Below, in pieces: positions 17,341 to 24,973 of a stretch of DNA of 64,000 nt (position 1 is the stretch's first letter; each line of letters opens with the position of its first letter). Source of the DNA: PALSA-505 sp036267135 (GTDB lineage Bacteria; Actinomycetota; Actinomycetes; Streptosporangiales; Streptosporangiaceae); NCBI GenBank assembly GCA_036267135.1, contig DATAWQ010000151.1, forward strand, positions 1 to 64,000, written 5' to 3'. The position numbers and the translations under genes are program-made. The notes under the pieces were generated by a model. It saw nothing but the letters and a program-made list of their open reading frames with translations. It was not told the origin of the DNA and ran no database searches.

Positions 17341-18474
17341 TCAGGTGGCGCGGAGCGTGGTCACGTGCTGGCCGCAGCGGCCGGCGTCGTAGCCGGGGAG
17401 GCTTTCGAGCTGGGCGAGCAGCCAGGGCGACGACAGCGCCCTGACCATGCTCTGCGCCTCCCTGGACTCGGCGAGCGCGTGCGGGATGACCAGGTCGAAC
17501 CGCTCGTCTGTGAGCGGCACGAAGGGCAGCCCGTAGGCCAGCGCGGCCGGCTCGGCGGAGATGCCGGCCTCGGCCAGCCCGGCCGCGATGGCCGAGGCCA
17601 CCTGCAGGTGGCCGGTGGCCGTGGTCTCGTAGCCGGCCAGCGCGTCCGGCTCGAGGCCGAGGCTGAGCAGTTCCCGGTCGAGCACCTGCCTGGCCTCCGA
17701 ACCTGGCTCCCGGTTGACCACGCGCACGCCGAGCCTGGCCAGGTCCCGGATCCCCGCCACCTGCCCGGCCAGCCTGGGCGCCAGCGCCAGGCCCTCCCGC
17801 CAGCCGGAGAACCCGATCACCTCGGCGCCGTCGCCGCCGAGCAACGCGGCGGCCTGGGCGGTGTTGTACTCGCCGTCCGCGCCGCGCAAGTGGGCGCCGG
17901 CCGCGTGCACCAGGCCGTCGGCGGCCAGCCTGAGCGCCTGCTCGCTGCCGCACGGCCACCAGGCGAAGGCGACCGGCGGGTCGAGCAGGGACAGCGGGGT
18001 CTCCAGCAGCGGCAGCGCCGGATCGCAGCCGGCCACCACCAGGGTGGGGCGGGGCGGCCCAATCGGCCGCACCGTGCCGCTCCGGCCGCCGACCAGTCCG
18101 CCGGCCGGCAGAAACCCGGCGCGGGTGGCGGTGTCCCCGGCCAGCGGGAGCGCGACCAGGTTGTCCCCCACCGGAGCGACCGCGGCCCTGGCGCCAGGGC
18201 CGCCGAGCCGGGCCAGCGGGCGGGCCGCCAGCTCGGCCGGCGGGTCGCCGGGGCCGAACACCTCTTCCACCGTCATGCCGAGGGCCTGGGCCAGCGCCAG
18301 CGCCACCCGCAGCGACGGGTCGCAGTGGCCCGATTCGACCGCGGACACCGCCTGCCTGGACACCTCGGCCATCCCGGCGAGTTGCTGCTGGGACAGGCCG
18401 CGGGCCTGCCGGGCCATCCGCAGCCGCATCCCGCCGCCCGCGGTGAGGCGGGTGGGCCCCGTCCTGGTCACCAC
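17341..18474 (-). CDS. XRE-family regulator fused to a periplasmic-binding-protein-like domain
   Basis: The product is 377 aa. Residues about 16-70 are an XRE helix-turn-helix (RMARQARGLSQQQLAGMAEVSRQAVSAVE split over the motif, ending SGHCDPSLRVALALAQALGM). The remainder (about 85-360) resembles a substrate-binding protein without a signal peptide, the arrangement of regulators that sense molybdate-type ligands in the cytoplasm. It is the last gene of the transport operon and overlaps the ATPase gene by 7 nt. It probably senses the imported oxyanion and represses the operon through the palindrome at 21454-21466; that target is inference. Ligand identity is not fixed by the sequence. Confidence 0.82.
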   Translation of the reverse strand: MVTRTGPTRLTAGGGMRLRMARQARGLSQQQLAGMAEVSRQAVSAVESGHCDPSLRVALALAQALGMTVEEVFGPGDPPAELAARPLARLGGPGARAAVAPVGDNLVALPLAGDTATRAGFLPAGGLVGGRSGTVRPIGPPRPTLVVAGCDPALPLLETPLSLLDPPVAFAWWPCGSEQALRLAADGLVHAAGAHLRGADGEYNTAQAAALLGGDGAEVIGFSGWREGLALAPRLAGQVAGIRDLARLGVRVVNREPGSEARQVLDRELLSLGLEPDALAGYETTATGHLQVASAIAAGLAEAGISAEPAALAYGLPFVPLTDERFDLVIPHALAESREAQSMVRALSSPWLLAQLESLPGYDAGRCGQHVTTLRAT

Positions 18475-19568
18475 GCTGGTGTCACCCCCTGGATCGTTTT
18501 CATGTCACCCCCGCCGTGCTTCGGCACGGCCACCCCGTCCGGGCCGAAGCACGGCGGGTCGAGCGCGGTCACCACCAGCCGCCCGTCCCGCACCTGCGGC
18601 CGGTCGGCCAGCCGGCAGACCACCGTGGCCTCCCCCAGGCCGAGCCCGACCTCCCAGCCCGCCCCGGCCGGCACACACCGGGTCAGCGTCCCGGTGACGA
18701 CCACGCCGCGGCCGGGATGCGCGCCCGCCACCACCCGGTCCGGGTGCACCCCGGCCACCGCTTCCCCGGCCACCGCTTCCCCGGCCCCGACCTCGGCCCC
18801 CACCGCGGCGGCGGACGCGCGCACCGGGACGAAGCCGAGGTAGCCGACCAGCTCGGCTACCCGCCGCGAAGCCGGCCGCAGGACCACCTCGTGCGGCGTC
18901 CCGGTCTGCAGCACCGAGCCCCGGTCGAGCACCGCAAGCCGGCTGGCGAACGCCTGCGCGTCGGGCAGCTCGTGGGCCACCAGGACCGACGGCACTTCGC
19001 GGTCCCCCACCAGCCCGATCACCAGCTCGGTGAGGGACCGGCGGAGCGCCGCGTCCAGGCCGCTGTAGGGCTCGTCCAGCAGCAGCGCGTCGCAGTCGGC
19101 CAGCAGCAGCCGGCCCAGCGCCACCCGGTGCGCCTGCCCGCCGGACAGCCGGGCCGGCATGGCCTGCAGGAGGCCGCCGAGGCCCAGCCGGCCGGCCAGC
19201 TCGTCCAGCCGCCTGGCCCGGTCGCCACGGCCGGCGGCATCGGCGGCCGGCGCGTAACCCAGGTTGCCACGCACCGACAGGTGCGGGAACAGGCCGGGGT
19301 CCTGGCGCAGCAGGCCGACCCCGCGCCGCCACGGCGGCACCGCCACGGCCGGTGGCCCGGTGGAACTGAGCACCCGCCCGCGCAGCACCACCCGGCCGCG
19401 GCGCAGCGGCACCAGGCCGGCGATGGCCTCCAGGATCGTGGTCTTGCCCGCCCCGGAGGGGCCGAACAGGGCCAGCCGCTCCCCCGGCGGCACCGAGACG
19501 GCCGCCCGCACGGCGAAGTCCCGGCGGTCAACCTCGACGTCGGCGTCCAGCACGGGCGCTCCAGACAT
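18468..19568 (-). CDS. modC: Molybdate/tungstate-type ABC transporter ATPase
   Basis: The product is about 366 aa from ATG 19568, chosen because an earlier in-frame start would overlap the permease gene by 167 nt; 19568 overlaps it by 41 nt. Walker A is GPSGAGKTT, the signature is LSGGQAHRVALGR, Walker B is ALLLDEPYSGLD, and the H-loop follows in LVAHELPDA. Residues after about 230 form a TOBE-like ligand-sensing extension. A 15-bp tandem repeat near 18755-18790 gives GEAVAGEAVAG in the linker. Context (binding protein, permease, XRE-PBP regulator) supports an oxyanion importer; sulfate or iron cannot be fully excluded. Confidence 0.85.
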   Translation of the reverse strand: MSGAPVLDADVEVDRRDFAVRAAVSVPPGERLALFGPSGAGKTTILEAIAGLVPLRRGRVVLRGRVLSSTGPPAVAVPPWRRGVGLLRQDPGLFPHLSVRGNLGYAPAADAAGRGDRARRLDELAGRLGLGGLLQAMPARLSGGQAHRVALGRLLLADCDALLLDEPYSGLDAALRRSLTELVIGLVGDREVPSVLVAHELPDAQAFASRLAVLDRGSVLQTGTPHEVVLRPASRRVAELVGYLGFVPVRASAAAVGAEVGAGEAVAGEAVAGVHPDRVVAGAHPGRGVVVTGTLTRCVPAGAGWEVGLGLGEATVVCRLADRPQVRDGRLVVTALDPPCFGPDGVAVPKHGGGDMKTIQGVTPAW

Positions 19569-20418
19569 AGGCGGCCAGCGGCAGCGGCAGCGCGACCACC
19601 AGCAGGACGAGGGCGAACGGCAGTGCCGAGGCCAGCCCGGTCTCCTGCAGCGTGGTGTAGATCTGCATCGGTATGCCGTAGGGATGGTAGGCAATTATAA
19701 GGACCGCGCCAAAGGCGCCCATGGCCCTCGCCCAGCCCACCGCGAGCGACATGGCCAGGCCGGGAGCGGCCAGCGGGAGCGTGACCCGCCGGAACACCCG
19801 CCGGGGCCGGTCGCCGAGCAGCCCGGCCTGCTGTTCGAGCCGCGGGTCCACGCTGGCGAACGCGGCCTGGGCGCCGAGCACGTAGTACGGCGCCGACTCG
19901 TACACCTCGGCGATGACCAGGGCCAGGAACGTGTTGGTCGCGGACAGGTGCAGGTCGCCGATGACCGAGCCCACCCACGTGTACGGCCCGACCAGGAAGA
20001 CCAGCAGCAGGCCGATGACCAGCGGGGGCAGCAGCATGCTGGCGATCACCCCGGCCTCCCAGATCCGGGGGAACGGCAGCCTGCCCCGGGCCAGCATCCA
20101 GGCCAGCGGCGTGCAGATGAGCATCAGCACGGCCAGCGTGACCCCGCCTGCCTCGACCGAGACCAGCAGCGGCCCGAACGCGCCCGGCGCCTCGAGCGCG
20201 CTCACGATCGCGCGGCCCGACATGTGCGTGAGCAGCGCGATCACCGGCCCGAGCAGGGCGATCCAGATCACCGCCGCGCCGGCCACGGAGGCCACCGCGG
20301 AGGCCGGGCGGAGCAGCCGGGGCACACTGCCCAGCCTGCCCCGCCCCGGCGGTCCAGGAGGTTCCGCCCCCTGGACCGCGCCCCCGGCCGCCGCCGCCGG
20401 GCTAGCCGCCCAGCTCAC
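19528..20418 (-). CDS. modB: Molybdate/tungstate-type ABC transporter permease
   Basis: The product is 296 aa. About six membrane helices follow a Pro/Gly-rich 35-residue N-terminal tail. The EAA-type coupling loop is visible as EQQAGLLGDRPRRVF followed by RRVTLPLAAPGL. This is the size and layout of ModB/WtpB permeases. It overlaps the binding-protein gene by 17 nt and the ATPase gene by 41 nt, so the three are translationally linked. Confidence 0.86.
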   Translation of the reverse strand: MSWAASPAAAAGGAVQGAEPPGPPGRGRLGSVPRLLRPASAVASVAGAAVIWIALLGPVIALLTHMSGRAIVSALEAPGAFGPLLVSVEAGGVTLAVLMLICTPLAWMLARGRLPFPRIWEAGVIASMLLPPLVIGLLLVFLVGPYTWVGSVIGDLHLSATNTFLALVIAEVYESAPYYVLGAQAAFASVDPRLEQQAGLLGDRPRRVFRRVTLPLAAPGLAMSLAVGWARAMGAFGAVLIIAYHPYGIPMQIYTTLQETGLASALPFALVLLVVALPLPLAAYVWSARAGRRRRG

Positions 20419-21430
20419 TCTTTATCGCGGCTGGCACCGCTCCGCTGTCGCCCACCACCGCCGGCTTGACCAGGGCGAACCCGCCCGTCTTGTACTGGGC
20501 CAGGCCCGCCGGGGACAGCGTGTACTTGACGAACGCGATCCCGCCCGGCGTGGGCTTGCCGATCAGGGTGATGTCGATCACCTGGGGCGAGCCGCTCTTG
20601 GTCGTGTTGGCTCCGTCAACCGTGATCGTGACGGTCGCCTTGGCGTAGGAGTTCGCGAGGGCCGCGCTGCCGAGGTTGATCGCGGGCGGCAGCGGGATGT
20701 AGTCCAGGTGCAGCTCGATCGCCTGGGTGACGAACGCGCTGGCGGCGTCGAGCTGACCCGACTGCAGCGTGGAGTCCAGCGAGGACTCGGCGAAGATCTG
20801 CGAGGAGTTCGCGGTGCCGAGGTCGCTGGTGCCCAGGATCTTGGCCACCGTGTCCGACGGCAGGTGGTAGTAGGACTGGGCCAGTTCCAGCATGTAGATG
20901 AAGTCCCGGCCCTGCGGGTCGATGTTGGGATCGGTCCTGCCGAGCTTGAAGCCGGGGGTCTGCATCAGTTTGAACAGGCCCGACAGCGGCTTGGAGCCGT
21001 CGGCGAAGGCCTTGAACTGGCTGGCGTACTTGCTCTTCGGGTTATAGGCCAGCACCATCGAGGTACCGGCGTACGGAATGTACCATTTGGTGGATTTTGG
21101 CTCCAATGGCGTGATGTTGTCGCCGCCGACGCTCTCGAACACGTTCGGGTGTATCTCACCGCCCGCGATGTCCGCTTCCAGCGCCCCCGACGAATTGCCG
21201 GTCCCCAGGTACGGGTAGCCTTCGGCCTTCGTGAAGGCGGGCCCGGCGACCTTTTCGTTGAGGAACTGGAGCGAGGACGCGTAGGCCACGCTGACCGAAG
21301 TCTTCTTGCCGCTGCTCCCGCCGGTCTTGCTGCTCGGCGATGAGCTGCACGCCGCCACCGTCAGCGCAATACAAGAGATTCCTGCGATGGCGCCCATGCG
21401 GGCACCGCGCTTTGTGTTAAGGGCAACCAT
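20402..21430 (-). CDS. modA: Molybdate/tungstate-type substrate-binding lipoprotein
   Basis: The product is 342 aa from ATG 21430. A basic and hydrophobic signal (GARMGAIAGISCIALTVAAC) ends in a lipobox-like VAAC followed by a Ser/Gly linker, so it is a membrane-anchored lipoprotein. The body (YASSLQFLNEKVAG, GTGNSSGALEADIAGG, GTSMVLAYNPKS) has the ModA/WtpA pattern of oxyanion-binding proteins. It is the first gene of a four-gene operon. The upstream frame to about 22060 is out-of-frame translation of the transporter relic and was not used. The start has no ribosome site but does have a -10 box 6 nt ahead (leaderless). Confidence 0.86.
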   Translation of the reverse strand: MVALNTKRGARMGAIAGISCIALTVAACSSSPSSKTGGSSGKKTSVSVAYASSLQFLNEKVAGPAFTKAEGYPYLGTGNSSGALEADIAGGEIHPNVFESVGGDNITPLEPKSTKWYIPYAGTSMVLAYNPKSKYASQFKAFADGSKPLSGLFKLMQTPGFKLGRTDPNIDPQGRDFIYMLELAQSYYHLPSDTVAKILGTSDLGTANSSQIFAESSLDSTLQSGQLDAASAFVTQAIELHLDYIPLPPAINLGSAALANSYAKATVTITVDGANTTKSGSPQVIDITLIGKPTPGGIAFVKYTLSPAGLAQYKTGGFALVKPAVVGDSGAVPAAIKSELGG

Positions 21431-21436
21431 TATCGG

Positions 21437-21466
21437 AGAATAGCCAGTCCCATTTGCGCCGCGCAA
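21437..21466 (-). promoter_or_regulatory. Promoter and operator of the molybdate-type operon
   Basis: On the minus strand TTGCGC (21466-21461), an 18-nt spacer and TATTCT (21442-21437) lie 6 nt before ATG 21430. The -35 box forms one half of the palindrome TTGCGC-c-GCGCAA at 21454-21466. A regulator bound there would block RNA polymerase; the XRE-PBP protein of the operon is the obvious candidate. Confidence 0.65.
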
Positions 21467-21485
21467 GAGAAGCTGACGGGGTAGG

Positions 21486-22149
21486 TCAGGCACGGCCGGC
21501 CTCCCGGCCGGGCAGCCAGGCCAGTTTCTTAGGCAGCCGCCAGCGGAAGCCCTGGTCGAGCACGGTGTTGATGGCCCCGGCGTAAGCTGGCGTCGCCGCC
21601 TTCGGCAATGCGCAGACTTGGGTACCCGGCGGTCACCGCGGCGACGGCGCGCTGCGCGGGCTCGACCGCCGTGGCCTGGTCGGCCGCGGGCCCGGGCACC
21701 TCGAAGGTGACTAGCGCGCTGCGCCCACGGGGGGCCACCAGGCTGGCCGTCCGCAGCGGCGAGCGGATGTCGGTGGCGGCGTGCGGCAGCCGGGCCAGCG
21801 CGGCGGCCACCTGGGCGGCGGCCTGGCGCATCAGCGGATCGCGGCCGAACGGCGGCCCGGCCCGGCGGTCGGTGATCAGCACGTCCTCCACCGCCGGCGC
21901 GGTGACGCCCAGCTTGTTCAGGGTCTGCTCGGCCTGGCCGGACTGGCCGGCGTCGTAGGCCGGCACGGTCTTGCCGCCGATCGCGTGCCCGGCCGCGAAG
22001 ATCACGACGACCAGCAGCAGCCAGCCGAACACCGCGGTCTTGCGGTGGCGGGCGCTCCATTCCGCGATCCGTTCCACGACCGGCGGACGGTTCGGGGCAG
22101 GCGGGCTTGTGACGGTTTTTGGCAATGGTGTAATGAACGACTGGCGCAT
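21486..22149 (-). pseudogene. Relic of an MMPL/RND-family membrane transporter
   Basis: The first 150 codons look like the N terminus of an MMPL transporter: IAEWSARHRKTAVFGWLLLVVVIF, then an extracytoplasmic segment with EQTLNKLG and VTAGYPSLRIAEGGDAS. Near 21585 a one-base shift is needed to continue as YAGAINTVLDQGF, after which the sequence jumps to what looks like the extreme C terminus (WRLPKKLAWLPG, stop at 21486). A normal MMPL protein has about 700 residues and 11-12 helices, so over 500 residues are missing. Read without correction the frame ends at 21529. Confidence 0.75.
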
Positions 22150-22262
22150 GGTGACCTCGCGGTGTGGATGGAGGGTGAGAGGTGGTGTGCGGTCAGGTGG
22201 TTGGCGGTCGGGTGGCCGCGTCAGGTGGGGCCGAGCCGGTCAGCGCACGGCAAGCCGACCCG

Positions 22263-23069
22263 TCAGCCGGCGGGGGGCTGGCCGGTCAGTGAGCCAAGCG
22301 GGCCGGGCCGGCGCAGCACGTCCCTGGCCGGGGCCAGCGGGTCGGACGGCGGGCGGAGCACGGCGCGGGCCACCCTGGCGTGCAGCCGGGCCGTGACCAC
22401 CACCGCGTAGTTGAACAAGCCGAAGCCGACGAGGCCGACGGCCGCGACGGCCAGGGCCTTGGGCAGGGCGTCGATGAACACGCCGACCGTGCCCGGCACG
22501 GCGGGCCCGTGCGGGAAGTAGAAACCGAGCTGGTAACCGTGCAGCCGGTGGCCGTGGTACTGCATCCAGGGCGCCCAGTACCAGACCGGCAGCGTGATCA
22601 TGCCGAGGAACCAGGCCCACAGCGCCAGCACGACCGTGTCGAGCACGAAGAGCGGCACCCACAGACCGGTCAGGTAGCCCAGGTCGCGCCACAGCACCCG
22701 CTGCCGCCAAGGCGCCATCGCCCGCTCCAGCACGCCGGACGCCGTCACCGGCGGGTACTCGCCGCGCACCGGCTCGGTGAGCACCTGCCGCAGCCGGTGC
22801 CGCTCGACCGTGGCGCACCAGCGCACCACCCTGGCCGTGGCCACCAGCAGCGGCAGGCCGATCAGGATGGCCGCGAACGACGCGGCGGTGGTGGCGGCGC
22901 TGAGCGCGATCGCGAACAGCATGCTGCCCACCACACCAGGTAGCCGAGCAGGTACCAGGCGGCCCCGCCAGGGGCTGGCCGACGCGGCCAGCCGCAGCGG
23001 GTTGAGCGTCAGCGGCAGGCGGCTGGTGCTGTCGGTTCTCGGCCAGACTGAACGGAACGGCCGGCGCAT
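22263..23069 (-). CDS. Sensor-domain membrane protein (histidine-kinase-type sensor without kinase)
   Basis: The product is 268 aa with four likely membrane helices in two pairs (about 48-85 and 128-165, then 205-235) and a WYWAPWMQYHGH loop. It resembles the putative sensor domain found at the N terminus of actinobacterial kinases, but no HisKA or ATPase part follows. GAGGCG stands before ATG 23069. The neighbouring MMPL relic is in the same orientation. It could be a stand-alone sensor or a remnant of a larger kinase gene. Confidence 0.65.
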   Translation of the reverse strand: MRRPFRSVWPRTDSTSRLPLTLNPLRLAASASPWRGRLVPARLPGVVGSMLFAIALSAATTAASFAAILIGLPLLVATARVVRWCATVERHRLRQVLTEPVRGEYPPVTASGVLERAMAPWRQRVLWRDLGYLTGLWVPLFVLDTVVLALWAWFLGMITLPVWYWAPWMQYHGHRLHGYQLGFYFPHGPAVPGTVGVFIDALPKALAVAAVGLVGFGLFNYAVVVTARLHARVARAVLRPPSDPLAPARDVLRRPGPLGSLTGQPPAG

Positions 23070-23239
23070 GGGATTCGCCTCGCTTAAGGATGTGCGGACG
23101 CTGGGTCTGGTGACTGGGTGGCTCGCGAGCAGCCGAGGTTGTTTCAGTGGGCCGGCTAGGCAGGACGAGCGAGTGGGTCCGTGGCGAAGCCGTTCATTGT
23201 CAAAATTGGAGACAGTAGGCGGATACCTGGGCGCGAAGC

Positions 23240-23461
23240 TCAGCCGACATCGCGCATGAACTGCTCGACCGCGCCCACGTGCTCGGTGAGTTTGGCGAGC
23301 TGATCGCGCACCTCGGCCTGGTTGCTGATCACCGCGCCGACGATGAAGATGCCGAGGGTGATGCTGATCGCGGTGTAGTTCGTCCCGCCATCAGAATGCG
23401 CGACGGTGCGCGGCAGGCCGCCGGACGGGCTGTCGGTGGGGGCTGATAGGACTGCGGGCAT
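23240..23461 (-). CDS. Small single-span membrane protein, start uncertain
   Basis: The last 50 codons read TNYTAISITLGIFIVGAVIS then NQAEVRDQLAKLTEHVGAVE and QFMRDVG: one membrane helix and a short amphipathic cytoplasmic tail. Nearly every third base is G or C, as in a real gene. ATG 23461 gives 73 aa but overlaps the start of the divergent LLM gene and lacks a clear ribosome site; a later non-ATG start is possible. I do not recognise a family. Confidence 0.4.
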   Translation of the reverse strand: MPAVLSAPTDSPSGGLPRTVAHSDGGTNYTAISITLGIFIVGAVISNQAEVRDQLAKLTEHVGAVEQFMRDVG

Positions 23462-24290
23462 GGCGACTGCGGGCATGAGGAGCGGCTTCGTGCTGCCGGG
23501 CGGCACCGCGAACGAGCAGGCCGAACTGGCGGTTCTGGCCGAGCAGGCGGGCTGGGACGGCGTGTTCGTGTGGGAGACCGGGTACGGGGTGGACCCGTGG
23601 GGCCTGCTGTGCGCGGTCGCGGGCCGGACCAGCCGGATCCGGCTGGGCACCATGCTCACGCCGTTGCCCTTCCGGCGGCCGTGGAAGCTGGCCAGCCAGG
23701 TGGCCACGCTCGATCAGCTCTCCGGCGGGCGGGCGATACTCGCGGTCGGCCTGGGCGCGCTCGACGAGGGCATGCCGTCGATGGGCGAGGTCAGCGACCT
23801 GCGGGCCAGGGCGGAACGGCTCGACGAGGGGATCGGCCTGATCAGGGACTTGTGGTCGGGCGCGCGTCAGTACCAGGGGAAGCACTACGTCTATCAGCAG
23901 GGAACCGTGGACCTGGCCACGGCGGCCCGCCCGGTGCAGGAGCGGATACCGATCTGGGTGGTCGGCGCCTGGCCGCGGCCCAAGTCGATGCGGCGGGCGC
24001 TGCGCTGCGACGGGGTGGTCCCGCAGTACCGGCGGGACGCGGAAGGGACGCCGCAGGACGCGCGCGAGCTGCGGGCCTGGCTGACCCAGCACGGGGCCGG
24101 GCCCGGGTTCGACGTGATCGCCGAGGGCGAGACCCCGGCCGGTGACCTCGCCGCGGCCGCCGCGGTGACCGCCGCGTGGGCCGCGGCCGGCTGCACGTGG
24201 TGGCTGGAGGAGCGCTGGCAGACGGTGTTCAGCCAGCCACCGAGGCTGGCCAACGCCAGGGAGCGGATCGCCGCGGGTCCTGGCTTCTAG
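23460..24290 (+). CDS. LLM-class (luciferase-like, F420-type) oxidoreductase
   Basis: The product is 276 aa from ATG 23460, which follows TAGGA at 8 nt; an earlier in-frame start at 23406 lacks a site. The barrel reads GFVLPGGTANEQAELAVLAE, WDGVFVWETGYGVDP, TSRIRLGTMLTPLPFRRPWK and LDQLSGGRAILAVGLGA, the usual progression of LLM flavin/F420 enzymes. The protein is shorter than the typical 300-350. Substrate is unknown. It stands alone, followed by a 683-bp gene-free stretch. Confidence 0.8.
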   Translation: MATAGMRSGFVLPGGTANEQAELAVLAEQAGWDGVFVWETGYGVDPWGLLCAVAGRTSRIRLGTMLTPLPFRRPWKLASQVATLDQLSGGRAILAVGLGALDEGMPSMGEVSDLRARAERLDEGIGLIRDLWSGARQYQGKHYVYQQGTVDLATAARPVQERIPIWVVGAWPRPKSMRRALRCDGVVPQYRRDAEGTPQDARELRAWLTQHGAGPGFDVIAEGETPAGDLAAAAAVTAAWAAAGCTWWLEERWQTVFSQPPRLANARERIAAGPGF

Positions 24291-24314
24291 GCGACGGGAT
24301 CGCTAGCTCACACC

Positions 24315-24399
24315 TGTGGATAACTCTGTGGACAAGCCGGTGGAGAATTAATCAGTGTCGGGGATAACCAGGTCCACCCTGTGGACGGTATGTGGACAG
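24315..24399. promoter_or_regulatory. Cluster of DnaA-box-like 9-mers
   Basis: Within 85 bp lie TGTGGATAA (24315-24323), TGTGGACAA (24327-24335), TGTGGACGG (24380-24388) and TGTGGACAG (24391-24399), all in one orientation. Weaker matches are GGTGGAGAA (about 24339) and GGGGATAAC (24360-24368), with an inverted GGTCCACC at 24371. The first is the complement of the classical DnaA box TTATCCACA and the second of the TTGTCCACA form preferred in Streptomyces. No dnaA, dnaN or other replication gene is near, so this is not the usual oriC. Confidence 0.65.
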
Positions 24400-24662
24400 A
24401 AAGAAAATCATCAGAATACTCCGCGCGAACCCTTGTGCCGGGCCGGAGTAAGGCAGTAGAAATGCACTCACCACCGGAAGCGGTAACCAAGTCGGGGGCT
24501 TTCGCAACTTAGCGGCGGCGGCCAGACAGCGTCTCAAGGTTCGGGAAACCGGCACTTCAGACGGGGTACCGGCCCTGGTGGGCAGGTTCAGCGGTGCAAT
24601 CCGGGCAGGTGACTGGCCGGTGCCGCGGCCGGGCGACTGGCCGTTTCGCGCCGCGAAGACCG
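24400..24662. other. Gene-free stretch before a strong terminator
   Basis: No reading frame here has convincing codon usage. It lies between the DnaA-box cluster and a plus-strand terminator, so it could be the 3' part of the LLM transcript or an unrecognised small RNA. None of the tRNA, tmRNA, RNase P or SRP RNA signatures was seen. Confidence 0.4.
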
Positions 24663-24708
24663 GGCGGGCCCCCTCCATCTCATGCATGGAGGGGGCCCGC
24701 CTTCTTTT
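24663..24708 (+). terminator. Strong factor-independent terminator
   Basis: A 16-bp perfect stem, GGCGGGCCCCCTCCAT (24663-24678) and ATGGAGGGGGCCCGCC (24686-24701), has a 7-nt loop and is followed by TTCTTTT on the plus strand. It ends transcription from the left and insulates the protease gene. Confidence 0.85.
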
Positions 24709-24973
24709 CTATATCCATTCCGCTCGATATGTATTCTGCCCAGCGCCGGCGCGTCGTATTCATATCGATACTCACGTATCCGATTTCGCCGTGCGGGCGA
24801 CCCTGCCGGACCCGGGCGTCACTCACCGTGACCGGCGGCCCGGGGCGCCGGACCGGACAAGGTCGTGGATACGGGAATTACTGTTATTGTCGCGACATCG
24901 GTACATCTTTACCCCGCTCCAGGTCACCTCGCTCCAGGTCAGGCGTGTGTCGTTCAGTACGGAGAGGAAGAAG

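Noticed and set aside
21431..22060. N-terminal extension of the molybdate-binding protein by about 210 residues
   Set aside because: It is out-of-frame translation of the MMPL relic; a lipoprotein signal and leaderless promoter fix the start at 21430.
24315..24399. Chromosomal oriC
   Set aside because: Only 85 bp of boxes and no dnaA, dnaN, recF or gyrase genes; actinobacterial oriC lies between dnaA and dnaN with many more boxes.
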